A stretch of 64,000 bases of DNA from Candidatus Calditenuaceae archaeon (GTDB lineage: Archaea; Thermoproteota; Nitrososphaeria_A; Caldarchaeales; Calditenuaceae). This document shows positions 52,177-61,800 of the stretch, piece after piece. The notes beneath the pieces are model-generated. The model was not told where the DNA came from and did no database searches. It saw nothing but the letters and a program-made list of their open reading frames with translations. The stretch lies in contig JANXED010000001.1 in assembly GCA_025058175.1 (NCBI GenBank), positions 304,321 to 368,320 on the forward strand, read 5' to 3'. Position numbers and translations under genes: made by a program. Every line of letters begins with the position of its first letter. Position 1 is the stretch's first letter.

Positions 52177-53056
52177 CCAGCGCGTTAAGCCGCATTAGGG
52201 TACTCACTAGGTCCTCGGCGCGCCTGAAGAGCGACCTGAGGCCCGTCCTCCGCCCCGCCTCCCGCAGCGACCTCGCCAAGTCAGCGAGCTGGTCGACGAC
52301 GACCGAGTTCCTCAGCTCCACGACCAAGGCGCTCAGCTGCTCGAGCGCGTCGGCCAGATGGGCCATCGCGAGGGTCTCCTGCCTGCTGGCCGGGGCTAAG
52401 GCCTCCTCGACCTCCCTCACGAGGCGCGCGAGGTCGGATGCAATTTCGGTCAGTATCGACAAGGCGTAGAACGGGGTCTGCTCGTCGGGAATCGCGACCA
52501 TTTGGGAGACCATCCTCTTCAGGATGGAGGCGTAGCCGGAGCAGTCCTTGAGCAGCTCCTCGAGCTCCGGGCTCGGGGTTCCGCCGGTGCTCATGTCGGA
52601 CTCTGCCCTCCTGAGGGCCCTCACGAGGGACTGGAGCGCTACCGAGAGGGCCTGCTCGATCGACCTGAACGGATCCCCTGAGATCTCGACGACGATCGAG
52701 CCCTCCGACTCGAGGGCCACGAACATGCCCTGGAGCCGCTCCCTCAGCCTCCTCGACCTCACGACCAGTTCCTCTGCCCTGCCGCGCCTCGTCTGGACCC
52801 TCACCGAGGAGACGCCGGCCTCGTAGCACGCCACCATCGCGTCCTCCACCAGCTCGCCGAGCAGGTCCGCGTCCAGGGAGAGCTGGACCGAGGTCCTCCT
52901 GCCCGCCGGAACGACCCTCAGGAGCTCCCTCTCCGCGATCACGGTCACCGCCGAGCCCTTCCTCAGCCCCGACTCCTCGACCCACTCCTTCGGGAGCGTG
53001 ATCACATAGGAGCTGCCCCTGAGCTGCTGAATCCTCCTCTCGTGGAACCTAGGCAA
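52109..53056 (-). CDS. AbrB-PhoU type regulator, second copy
   Basis: Protein of 315 residues. The AbrB-like N-terminus reads QQLRGSSYVITLPKEWVEESG, followed by a helical PhoU-like region with about five helices. It differs strongly from the 13437 copy, and the second metal-binding motif is weaker. Such proteins pair with phosphate systems in archaea; here no pst genes are next to it. Its last 22 residues are read from DNA that also codes for Taw2. An ATATATTAAT box lies upstream on the minus strand. Confidence 0.75.
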   Translation of the reverse strand: MPRFHERRIQQLRGSSYVITLPKEWVEESGLRKGSAVTVIAERELLRVVPAGRRTSVQLSLDADLLGELVEDAMVACYEAGVSSVRVQTRRGRAEELVVRSRRLRERLQGMFVALESEGSIVVEISGDPFRSIEQALSVALQSLVRALRRAESDMSTGGTPSPELEELLKDCSGYASILKRMVSQMVAIPDEQTPFYALSILTEIASDLARLVREVEEALAPASRQETLAMAHLADALEQLSALVVELRNSVVVDQLADLARSLREAGRRTGLRSLFRRAEDLVSTLMRLNALVMVASEDRADLGPRGPAWPSTT

Positions 53057-53142
53057 CCCTCGAATTAATATATCATCTATAAAAAATAGTTTCTTTAGGG
53101 CCAGTACAATTTTTAACTCGGAGATGTCCCTGATGGGCCGGG

Positions 53143-53433
53143 TTGGACGAGAAGGACTCGATCGCCGCCTTCGTTCACATCTGCGCGGAGCCGAACCGCG
53201 TCGGCGAGATCGTCTCGAGCCTCTGCTCCTGCTCGAACGTGACGAGGGTCTTCAGCGTGACGGGCGAGTACGACGTGATCGCGATGGTGAGGGTTCGGGA
53301 CATCAACGAGCTCCATAGGTTCCTCAGGATGCGCGTGATGAGCTTAGTCGGCGTGAAGGGCGTCGAGACGTCGATCGTGCTGGAAGAGAGAATGGCTGAC
53401 GGTGAAGCCGCGAAACCTCCGACATCAAAATAA
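53143..53433 (+). CDS. Lrp/AsnC ligand-binding domain protein
   Basis: Protein of 96 residues that is only the RAM (ligand-binding) half of an Lrp/AsnC regulator: AFVHICAEPNRVGEIVSSL, SVTGEYDVIAMV, VMSLVGVKGVETSIVLEE. There is no HTH, so it probably modulates another regulator or an enzyme. TTG 53143. A run of Ts and TTTTTAAC lies just upstream (TATA-like). Confidence 0.85.
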   Translation: MDEKDSIAAFVHICAEPNRVGEIVSSLCSCSNVTRVFSVTGEYDVIAMVRVRDINELHRFLRMRVMSLVGVKGVETSIVLEERMADGEAAKPPTSK

Positions 53434-53461
53434 CTAGGCCAAGAGGTCACTGAGGGGGTCC

Positions 53462-53575
53462 TCAGAGCTCCTCCTCTTCCCACTCCTCTTCCTCCCACTC
53501 CTCCTCGAAGTCCTCCTCCTCTTCCCACTCCTCCCATTCTTCTTCCTCTTCCGAGAAACGCCTCGTGATCAGCAC
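53462..53575 (-). CDS. Tiny Glu/Trp-rich acidic protein
   Basis: A gene of 37 residues starting at GTG 53575. After LITRRFS the last 29 residues comprise 22 Glu, 4 Trp, 1 Asp, 1 Phe and a final Leu, spaced as EEW repeats. The TATA box CTTAATATAC (53596-53605, minus strand) is centred 25 nt before the GTG, exactly the leaderless spacing. The long pyrimidine run of the plus strand and its codon bias (GAG/GAA and TGG) would otherwise look like simple repeat. No family known to me. Confidence 0.6.
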   Translation of the reverse strand: MLITRRFSEEEEEWEEWEEEEDFEEEWEEEEWEEEEL

Positions 53576-53595
53576 ACCCGCTACCCACGGCCCCC

Positions 53596-53605
53596 GTATA
53601 TTAAG
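53596..53605 (-). promoter_or_regulatory. TATA box of the Glu/Trp protein gene
   Basis: On the minus strand CTTAATATAC is a TATA-type element centred 25 nt before the GTG start at 53575. On the plus strand it reads GTATATTAAG and could equally start a transcript near 53626. Confidence 0.45.
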
Positions 53606-53973
53606 TTGAACGGGCCGAGTCGTGGAGGGGCGTCCGGCGTAGACGGTCCGAGAAGGCCCACCGCAGCCGCGAGTCGGCCCCGATCCACATCGCTAGACCT
53701 ACCGCTGAATGACCTCCGCAAAGGACGCATGACCGAGGAGGTGCCGGACCAGGCGTCTCACGCGGTGACCTGTGAACGCTGGGCCCGGACCGTCTTAGCG
53801 GGAATCGGCAGCGCACGGCTACGCACGCCTGTACCACTGACGGGGACGTCGGCAGGGACACAGGATAACGAATGGCCCAGTAACGGGGCGCCCGTCGCCT
53901 CACGGCAACACGCGCCGAGAGAGCAGAGCGCTCGCCACCTGCCTGCGAAGCCATCAGCCAGTAGACAGTCGTC
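53606..53973. other. Unexplained 370-nt stretch
   Basis: No gene can be supported here. Two overlapping frames are open on opposite strands, but neither shows the GC-rich third positions or the AGG-based Arg codons of neighbouring genes, and the proteins read as low-complexity Arg/Ser/Pro text. GGCCGAGTCG near the start and CGAGTCGGCC near 53680 can form a helix with one mismatch. A plus-strand TATA box lies upstream. It could be an RNA gene, or a decayed gene. Confidence 0.35.
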
Positions 53974-54063
53974 ATGAGGAAGATTCGAGATATGCAATCT
54001 TTATTAACAGTCTATAAGATCGCAAAATCAAACTTAAATTTAAGAAGGTTAACAGACAAAGAT

Positions 54064-55437
54064 ATGGCTCGTGGTGAGGTCTCTAGGCGTGGATTCCTCT
54101 CGGCCCTAGCTGGTGGGGTCGCTGGGGTCGTCGTCGGCGCCGGGCTCGGTTGGTCTTTGAGGTCTCCTGAGGTCAGGGAGGTGGTCCGGACGGCCACCGT
54201 CACAGCGGCCGGCGGCGAGAGAACGATCACGGTGACGCGCCCAGGGCCGGAGACGACCGTGACCGTGACGAAGGAGGTCACGCCGGTCAGGAAGTTGCCG
54301 AAGGACACGGTGAGGATCGGCGTCCTCGGCATCAGGACGGGTCCGTGGGGGACTTATGGGACGTTCATCGAGCAGGGAGCACGGCTCGCGGCCGAGGAGA
54401 TAAACGCAGCTGGGGGGATCCTCGGCAGCAAGATCGAGCTCTCGATCCGAGACGAGGCGGCGGACGTCGTCAAGCAGGCCAGGGAGCTCGTGGAGGCCGA
54501 GAGGGTCGACTTCCTGGTGGGCGTTGACTCCAGCGGGAACGCTATGAGGGTGGGGCCGCTGATGCAGGAGCTGAACAAGATCTTGATCGTGACCCACGCA
54601 GCGACCCACAGGGTGACTGAGGAGCTCGTCTATAAGCAGAGGATCAAGCAGATCTTCCGGGTCTCCGTTCCGGTCTACCAGGACGGTATCCTAGCAGCAT
54701 TCGTGGCCAAGGACCTCCCGGTGAAGAAGTGGGCGGGCATCAACCCGGACTACGAGTACGGCAGGGTATCTTGGGACTTCTTCAAGAGGACGCTCTCGGC
54801 GCTGAGGCCGGACGTCGAGTTCGTCGCTGAGCAGTTCAATAGGAGTCCCGGAACCACGGACTTCGGCCCGTTCATCTCTGCGGTGATCGCCGCGGGCGCG
54901 GAGGGCCTCTTCTCGGTGAACTGGGCCCTCGAGGCGGTGACGATGCACAAGCAGCTTAAGGCGCTGGGAGCTTACGAGAAGCTAAGGGCGGTAATCAACC
55001 CGATGGGCTACTCGACCGACGTAGTCTACGAGCTCGGAGCTGACTATCCGACGGCCCCGCTCGGGACCTGGGTCTCGGCCAGGTACGTTTGGTTCTACCC
55101 CGACATCGAGGTCAACAGGGCTTTCGTGAGGGCCTTCAGGGCCAAGTACGGGAAGTACCCGCCGTACTCCGCCGAGACCACCTACACCGCGATCTACCTC
55201 ATCAAGTCGATCCTGGAGTCCGCCGGGACCTTCGACATCGACGCGCTGATCAAGCAAATCGAGGGGCGCGTTATAATCTCGCCAGCCGGCGTCAGGTGGG
55301 TGAGGCCTGAGGACCACCAAGCGATATATGACGTTCCGTACGGCAAGATCTCGCATACCGGAGGAGAGATCCCGGTCCTCACGAGCCTCGTCACGAGGTC
55401 GGCCTGGGAGTACTACAGGTCGCCTCCGTTCTCGTGA
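54064..55437 (+). CDS. Branched-chain amino acid ABC transporter substrate-binding protein (Tat-exported)
   Basis: Protein of 457 residues from ATG 54064. VSRRGFLSALAGGVAGVVVG is a twin-arginine signal, followed by TVT-rich linker and a type I periplasmic binding fold: IGVLGIRTGPWGTYG, EINAAGGILGSKIE, DYEYGRVSWDFF. Leu/Ile/Val-type receptors match best, but archaeal relatives bind other amides. An in-frame ATG at 53974 lies upstream of the ACTTAAATTTAA box and is not the start. First gene of the liv-like operon. Confidence 0.9.
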   Translation: MARGEVSRRGFLSALAGGVAGVVVGAGLGWSLRSPEVREVVRTATVTAAGGERTITVTRPGPETTVTVTKEVTPVRKLPKDTVRIGVLGIRTGPWGTYGTFIEQGARLAAEEINAAGGILGSKIELSIRDEAADVVKQARELVEAERVDFLVGVDSSGNAMRVGPLMQELNKILIVTHAATHRVTEELVYKQRIKQIFRVSVPVYQDGILAAFVAKDLPVKKWAGINPDYEYGRVSWDFFKRTLSALRPDVEFVAEQFNRSPGTTDFGPFISAVIAAGAEGLFSVNWALEAVTMHKQLKALGAYEKLRAVINPMGYSTDVVYELGADYPTAPLGTWVSARYVWFYPDIEVNRAFVRAFRAKYGKYPPYSAETTYTAIYLIKSILESAGTFDIDALIKQIEGRVIISPAGVRWVRPEDHQAIYDVPYGKISHTGGEIPVLTSLVTRSAWEYYRSPPFS

Positions 55438-55465
55438 CGCTACCTCACCGGCAGAGCGGTGTCAA

Positions 55466-56326
55466 ATGATCGACGCCATCCTCTATCAGGCTTTCACGGG
55501 GCTCTTCAGGTCCTCGTATTACTGGCTGATCGCGTCCGGCCTGACCCTGATCTTCGGGGTGACGAGGGTCGTCAACTTCGCCCACGCGACCTTCTTCGTG
55601 CTCGGGGGGTACACGGCCCTTACTGTGCACTCCCTCACAGGGAACTTCGTCCTCTCAGTGCTAGGCTCAGCGGCGTTGGTGGCGCTGGTGGGCCTCGCGA
55701 GCGAAGTCGCCCTCCTGAGGCCCCTCTACAGGATAGAGAACCTGTACCAGCTCCTGATGACATTCGCCCTGACCCTAATCATCAACGACGCGAGCAAGAT
55801 CATCTGGGGTCCGGAGTCGAGGTCGCTTCCGCTCCCCAGGGAGCTCTCGGCGGCGGTTTACATCGGTCCGAGGCCCTTCCCGCTCTTCTACCTCGTGGTC
55901 ATAGGGCTCGCCTTCGCGACGCTGGCCCTGCTTTACTACCTGATAGAGAGGACCTTCTGGGGGCTGAAGGTGAAGGCGACCTGGAGGGACCTCCACGTGG
56001 CCGAGGCCCTGAGAATCGACAGCAGGGGGATCTTCAGCAGGACGTTCATGCTGGGCAGCTTCCTTGCGGGGCTCGGCGGTGCCTTCATGGTGGCCTTTAC
56101 GCCCGTGGCCCCGGGGCTAGGTGACTCCCTGATCATCGTGGCCTTCGTCATCGTCGTCATAGCGGGCCTGGGCAACCTCTTGGGGGCGTTCATCTCGTCG
56201 ATGATCATCGGCGTCTCGGAGAGCCTCTTCATCATGTTCGTCCCCGAGGTCGATATCCTCCTGATCTTCGTGATCATGACCGTGGTGCTCCTGGTGAGAC
56301 CATGGGGGATCTTCGGAGAGCGGTGA
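55466..56326 (+). CDS. livH: Branched-chain amino acid ABC transporter permease LivH
   Basis: Permease of 286 residues with about eight membrane helices. SGLTLIFGVTRVVNFAHATFF is the LivH signature and GIFSRTFMLGSFLAGLGGAF the cytoplasmic loop region. The frame is open upstream to 55328, but that overlaps the binding-protein gene; ATG 55466 is preferred, 28 nt after its stop. It pairs with LivM in the membrane. Confidence 0.92.
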   Translation: MIDAILYQAFTGLFRSSYYWLIASGLTLIFGVTRVVNFAHATFFVLGGYTALTVHSLTGNFVLSVLGSAALVALVGLASEVALLRPLYRIENLYQLLMTFALTLIINDASKIIWGPESRSLPLPRELSAAVYIGPRPFPLFYLVVIGLAFATLALLYYLIERTFWGLKVKATWRDLHVAEALRIDSRGIFSRTFMLGSFLAGLGGAFMVAFTPVAPGLGDSLIIVAFVIVVIAGLGNLLGAFISSMIIGVSESLFIMFVPEVDILLIFVIMTVVLLVRPWGIFGER

Positions 56327-57246
56327 GACGGGAGGCGGCCCTGATCGGCATGATAGTGGCAGCGGCCGCGGTCGGGCTGACGCGCGACGGCTTCCTGCTC
56401 TACTTGGCCTCGCTCTTCATGGTCTTCACGATTTTCGCAAGCGCGTACAACGTGGTCTTCGGGTACCTCAAGCACGTCTCCTTCGGCCACTCGCTCTTCT
56501 TCGCGGCCGGCGCGTACGGCCTCGCCCTGACAACGACGAGGGTCGTGCCCGACATGTTCGTCGGGGTGGCGGCAGGCCTCGCGCTCGCAATCCTCTTGGC
56601 CCTCGCGGTCGGCGCCCTCACGTTGCGGCACACCAGCATCTACTTCGCGATGCTGACCCTCGCGTTCGCGATGCTCTTCTACTCGCTCCTGATCAAGTGG
56701 CGGGACGTGACCGGAGGGAGCGACGGGATATCGGGGATACCGAGGACGTCCGCGTTCTTCAGCATGCCGACTGTCGAAAGCTTCTACCCCTTGCTCTTCT
56801 TGTTCTTCGCGTTCAGCGTGCTGCTCCTGAGGTGGATCGACAGGTCGAGGCTCGGGCTGCTCCTCAGGGCCCTCGGCGACAACGAGGACAGGTTCAAGTT
56901 CACCGGACTGGGCGTCTACAAGTACAAGCTCGCCGGGCTCGTGATCTCCGGGACCTTCAGCGGCCTGGCCGGGACCCTCTATGCCCTACTGATGAGGACC
57001 GTGACCCCCGACGTCGCGTATTGGACGATGGCTGCGGAGCCCTTGATCATGACCCTCCTCGGAGGTTCGCAGTACTTCCTTGGGCCGCCGGTGGGCGCGG
57101 CCGTCTTCGTGACGGTGACCACGGTCACTGCGCGGGTCGCGGAGTTCTGGCAGCTCTTCATGGGGATCGTGCTGGTCGCGCTCCTCCTCGGAGCTAGGGG
57201 AGGGGTGCTGGGGCTGGTGGAAAGGCTATGGGGAAGGAGGTTCTGA
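56302..57246 (+). CDS. livM: Branched-chain amino acid ABC transporter permease LivM
   Basis: Permease of 314 residues. YNVVFGYLKHVSFGHSLFFAAGAY is the LivM motif, and the loop GDNEDRFKFTGLGVYKYKLAG contacts the ATPase. GGSQYFLGPPVGAAVF is the conserved late segment. The start ATG 56302 overlaps livH by 25 nt, and its stop overlaps livG by 19 nt. Confidence 0.92.
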   Translation: MGDLRRAVRREAALIGMIVAAAAVGLTRDGFLLYLASLFMVFTIFASAYNVVFGYLKHVSFGHSLFFAAGAYGLALTTTRVVPDMFVGVAAGLALAILLALAVGALTLRHTSIYFAMLTLAFAMLFYSLLIKWRDVTGGSDGISGIPRTSAFFSMPTVESFYPLLFLFFAFSVLLLRWIDRSRLGLLLRALGDNEDRFKFTGLGVYKYKLAGLVISGTFSGLAGTLYALLMRTVTPDVAYWTMAAEPLIMTLLGGSQYFLGPPVGAAVFVTVTTVTARVAEFWQLFMGIVLVALLLGARGGVLGLVERLWGRRF

Positions 57247-57926
57247 GGACCGAGGGCCTTGTGAAGAGGTTCGGCGAGTTCGTCGCCGTCAACAAGGTCT
57301 CCCTCTCCTTCGAGGAGGGCGAGAGGACCGCGATCATAGGCCCGAACGGTGCAGGGAAGACCACCTTCATCAACTTGGTCACGGGACAGCTCAGGGCCGA
57401 CGAGGGCAGTGTCTTCCTCAACGGCCGTGACATCACCGGTCTGAGCCCGCACGAGAGGGTGAAGGAAGGGCTCAACAGGACCTTTCAGATCCCCAGCGTC
57501 TTCAAGTCCCTCACCGTCGAGCAGAACCTGTTGGTGGCGACCTCTACCTCGGGAGCCGACGCTGACGAAGTGGGAGAGATCATCGAGGGGCTGGGACTCA
57601 GGCCCTACCTCACCACTAAGGCAGCGCTCCTCCCCTATGGGCTGATGAAGGTCCTAGAGCTGGGGATTGCCCTCCTCTCAAGGCCCTCGGTCCTCTTCCT
57701 CGACGAGCCCACCGCAGGCCTCAACGTCGGCGAGAAGGAGAGGATAGTCTCCTTGCTCCAGTCCCTCCCGTCGAGGGTGACCCTAGTGGTGGTCGAGCAC
57801 GACATGGACGTCGTCTTCACGCTCGCCCGCCGGATCGTGGTGATGCACAGGGGTGAGGTCCTCGCGGACGGCGCGCCGCAGGCCATAGCCGCGGACCAGA
57901 GGGTGAAGGAGGTGTACTTGGGATGA
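57228..57926 (+). CDS. livG: Branched-chain amino acid ABC transporter ATPase LivG
   Basis: ATPase of 232 residues. Walker A is GPNGAGKTTF (39-48), GLNRTFQIPSVFKSLTV the Q-loop region, Walker B PSVLFLDEPTAGLN and the switch His VEHDMDV. The signature is degenerate, LLPYGLMKVLELG in place of LSYGQQR, so the ATP-site may depend on LivF for a fully canonical half. It overlaps livF by 4 nt (ATGA). Confidence 0.9.
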   Translation: MGKEVLRTEGLVKRFGEFVAVNKVSLSFEEGERTAIIGPNGAGKTTFINLVTGQLRADEGSVFLNGRDITGLSPHERVKEGLNRTFQIPSVFKSLTVEQNLLVATSTSGADADEVGEIIEGLGLRPYLTTKAALLPYGLMKVLELGIALLSRPSVLFLDEPTAGLNVGEKERIVSLLQSLPSRVTLVVVEHDMDVVFTLARRIVVMHRGEVLADGAPQAIAADQRVKEVYLG

Positions 57927-58630
57927 GCGAGGTCCTATCGGTCCGCAACCTCGACGCCTTCTACGGGAAGGCCCAGGTCCTCTTCGACGTCAGCCTCGAC
58001 GTGAGGAGGGGCGAGATAGTCTCCCTGATAGGGAGGAACGGGGTGGGGAAGACCACCCTGCTCAAGGCCGTCATGAACATAGGGGTCTCGAAGAGGGGCA
58101 AGGTGATCTTGAACGGGACCGACGTCTCGAGGCTGCCGACCCACGCGATAGCCTCGAGGGGCGTCGCGTACGTCCCCGACTACACCGGCCTGATACCCGG
58201 CGTGTCGGTGCTCGACAACTTCAGGCTCGCGGCAGGGAGGAAGCAGGTGGACCTGAGCCAGGCGGTCGAGATCTACCCTGAGGTGAGGGGGCTGCTCGAC
58301 AGGCGGGCGGACTCCCTTAGCGGCGGCGAGAGGAAGATAGTCGCGCTCCTGAGGGCCCTCCTCATGAAGCCCTCGGTCCTGCTCGTCGACGAGCCCACTG
58401 AGGGCGTCAGCCCCATCGTGACCAACCGGATCTACAACATCATAACGACGATGAAAGAGTCGGGGCTCTCGGTGCTCCTGGTGGAGCAGGGGACGCGGTA
58501 CAAGCTCCTGACCAAGGTCTCGGACAGGGTCCTCGTTATGGTCGGAGGGAAGATAGTCTGGGAGTCGACGCCCGAGAGGTTCGACGCAGAGATCGAGCAG
58601 ATCAGGAGGTTCCTGGCTGTTGGGGTCTAG
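57923..58630 (+). CDS. livF: Branched-chain amino acid ABC transporter ATPase LivF
   Basis: ATPase of 235 residues. Walker A GRNGVGKTTLLKA, signature LSGGERKIV, Walker B PSVLLVDEPTEGVSP and the switch His region replaced by Gln (VLLVEQGTRY) as in normal LivF. It is the last gene of the operon. The base composition changes about 60-100 nt past its stop. Confidence 0.92.
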   Translation: MSEVLSVRNLDAFYGKAQVLFDVSLDVRRGEIVSLIGRNGVGKTTLLKAVMNIGVSKRGKVILNGTDVSRLPTHAIASRGVAYVPDYTGLIPGVSVLDNFRLAAGRKQVDLSQAVEIYPEVRGLLDRRADSLSGGERKIVALLRALLMKPSVLLVDEPTEGVSPIVTNRIYNIITTMKESGLSVLLVEQGTRYKLLTKVSDRVLVMVGGKIVWESTPERFDAEIEQIRRFLAVGV

Positions 58631-58697
58631 GGCGCGGACGGCTCCCCGGAGAGCGGACCTGCGCTCACTTGATATTCACCGATGTGCGAGTCACGTG

Positions 58698-58718
58698 GGG
58701 CCCGTAGCTCAGCCAGGA
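58698..58718 (+). mobile_element. tRNA 5'-end fragment at the edge of a foreign island (possible att site)
   Basis: GGGCCCGTAGCTCAGCCAGG followed by A is the 5' end of a tRNA: a 7-nt acceptor strand, TA, and the first D-arm strand GCTC with AGCCAGG. The sequence then diverges and no anticodon arm, T arm or 3' acceptor strand follows. It lies exactly where GC-rich host DNA gives way to the AT-richer island, so it looks like a remnant of integration in or next to a tRNA gene. The intact copy must be elsewhere. Confidence 0.55.
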
Positions 58719-58822
58719 ACGACAAGAACACTATAGTATGGCTCAGTGTACGATCGGGCTATCGGGGCTGTCAGACCTCCACCATATCACACGGGGCGTG
58801 TTCGTTAAGTTCCACTTAGAGA

Positions 58823-61800
58823 CTAAGAGGGTTTTCTTCTGAAATAACACCAGCAGATCCTCTTTAGCTTTTCGGGTAGTTTCTTTTCGCTCTCTTTGCT
58901 GTGATTTTCCACAGCCTTAGGCAGTATCTTCCAAGCCTCCTCCATCAGTTTACCCTGTTGCATGGCCCTCCATAGCTGGTCGACAATTATTTTGCTCTCC
59001 GAGACCTTCCTAAACATGGCTGCCAGCTTCTCTCCATCTTGGCCATGACTTGATAACGTTTCGTAAATCTGCCTTACTTTTCTGTCGGGTCTAAAAGGCC
59101 CTGTCATTGTTTTTGCTCTCTTCACTTGCTCTTCAAGTTCCTTCAAGAGATTTTCTTTTGTCATTTTCAGTAGCGGTATTATGATCTCGTAGTCTATGTT
59201 CTCTCCTTTCTTCTGACTATCTCCTTCTAAGAGGAGGTCGACGATCTCTGTCGGTGATGTGATGATTTTGTTGTTATCATAGCGATGAAGTCTCCAATAG
59301 AAGTTCTCTCCATCAGTAAACAGTACAAATATCCCCTCGAATTCTCCGTCCTTTATTGATCCTATGCCCTCCGGGATTTCTTTTATCCAATCTAGCCCCT
59401 TCTCGTTGAGTATTCTTGCCAGGATGTCTATCGGGTCTTTGGTGAATTGTTCTATTCGCCTCTCTAATAGTTCTAATACTCTGCTATCGTTTTTGGCTAT
59501 CATCGCCTGTATACTGAAGTCCTTTATGGCGGCCTCTTCACCTAGCGTTGAGGCATCCAACCCTATCGTCTCTCTTATCATCTCTAAGCGTTGGTAAAGC
59601 CTTTGCATCAGGCCAAGGAAGTATTCGAGGCTTTCAGGGTCTTCTGGGTCACCATTTCTCGGCAAGACGTTAATGAGGTACACCTCGTCGTATGGTGATC
59701 CGATTCTGTCTATTCGGCCTACACGTTGGATAAGCACTACCGGGTTCCACGGGAAGTCATAGTTTGCTACATATTGGGCGTTCTGAAGATTCTGACCAGC
59801 AGCGAGTACATCCGTGCTAACCAATATTCCGCCTACTTTGCGAAATTTCTTCACGACCTCGTCCTCTGATGTGCGTCTTCCATTATTATCAAGTCCGCCA
59901 GCCCCGGTGACTAACATAACTTTTCCAAACGTTGATTTGAGTTTGTCGTATAGATAGTGGGCCGTATCCGCGTATTGGGTAAAGATTATAATTCCATTTG
60001 GCTCTTTTATGCCTTCCACGATCTCACGTACTCTATGCTCTAAAACGTGATATTTTTCATCATCAGTGGGCAACATTTTGAGTATTGCTTCAATGGTTGA
60101 TTCGTCTTCTTTACATTTCTTTACGAATTCTTGAATTTCATCTGCGCTTAACTTGCATTTACTCAAGAGTTCACCATACTTAGTGTTGGAGAGGAGTTGG
60201 TCGGGAATTGGTAGTCTTGACACGCCATCCTCAACTTCATCTTCATCTATCATTCGGATTACATCTCCTTTCATCTTTGATGGTATGAAGACCCCATATT
60301 GCGTTGCGTATTGGCTGGTCAGGCGTATGTACTTCACTAGTCTTTCAAGGGTTTTGCGGAAGGCCTCATGGCTACTCTCCAACCTCTTGAATAGGTTTAT
60401 GACGAATATCGTCTTGACTAGTTTCTTCAAATTCTCTATCTGTTCGCGTTTGACTTTAGATATTGGGGTGCCGTCGGGTAACCTGAAGTTTCCTGCTAAC
60501 CTTTCTATTGAGAGATCGTAGAAGACCAGATTCAGCTTTTCAAGTTTTTCAGCAATCTCTTGTAGGCTAACTCTTATTGAATATCGGTCTATCTTGTCGT
60601 CGAACATCCTCTTTGGAAATCTTATCCTACCCTCTCTATCAAGGGCCTTGGCTAGTTCTCTTGAGTGTCTGACTATGAATCTTCTTAAGATATCATCCAT
60701 GTTTATTGGTTCGTTGGCTAGCCATCTTTTTTGTTGGCTTGTGAAGTATCCATAAAGTGAGTCGTATCCCATGTCGATTAGGGCATCTTCTGGCAGGTAC
60801 AGGCTCAGAAGGGAGTATAGGTCCATGAGGCTAGTGTTTACTGGTGTTGCCGTGATTAGTATTATCTGTGCCTTGTTCTTGGTTATTAATTCTCGTAGAG
60901 CGACGTACCTGTTAGTGGATGGCCTTCTGAAGTAGTGTGCTTCGTCTATTATTATCAGTTTTGGGCCTTTCTCACCTATGTATTCCTCGACTATCTCGGG
61001 ACGTTGGGAGAGCATTTCCGTTGATAAGGTGTCTATTCTTACGAGTGTATCGTTCATCTCGCTCTCCCACGTGGTGTCCAGTATGGCTTTGGGAGCGATT
61101 AAGAGGGGACGTATCCCCAGTCTGATGTATTCGTGCGCGAGTGCTAGGCCGACTCTCGATTTACCCAGTCCGGTCGAGTCCGCTATAAGGACGCCGCCGT
61201 ATCTTTCGAGCTTCTCCTTTGCGTCGATGTAAGTGAGCTGCTGATGTGCATAGAGGGTCTTGAGGAGCTTTTCCTCTCTTTCCACGATGCTCGCTTTATA
61301 GGTCTCGTAGAGCGCCTTCGCTACGACCTCGTAGGGGCTCCACGTGGTTACGTAGTTGCTCAGCATATCTAAGAATTCTCGTTTGAAATCTCGGGCGGTG
61401 CTCCATTGCTCCAGAAACCATTCGCATAATTCTTGGACGACTTCCCTGTCGGTGTTGATCATGTTGAGTTCTCTGTTAGAGATTAGGCCGCCGTAGGTGA
61501 AGGTGCTGCTTCCAACGACCCCAACACCTCTTTTCACTTCTTTTAGAGTGGGCGACGTCGCGATGAATGCCTTGCCGTGGAAGAATCTGCCCTCGATGAT
61601 TCTTACTTGGCGTTTTTCGTCTCTAAAGTACTGGATCGCTTGTTGGAGGAGCTTGAAGTATTTCGGGTCGTCCTCGTACTCTTCTAGTTCTCTTAGTATC
61701 TCATCCTCCCATTTGATGGCCTCGGTTGGTTCCCTGCCCAGCAATAGCATCATGGGTTTGTCTCCCAGTCCCTCTGCTATTGCTCCGTAGCCCCTGATGT

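Noticed and set aside
53601..53977. Two open frames on opposite strands called as genes
   Set aside because: Codon usage and third-position composition do not match host genes and no family is seen.
55328..55465. Extension of livH into the binding-protein gene
   Set aside because: Permease similarity begins at ATG 55466; the upstream text is shadow.
58698..58790. An intact tRNA with an intron
   Set aside because: After the D arm no anticodon arm, T arm or matching 3' acceptor strand is found in the next 90 nt.
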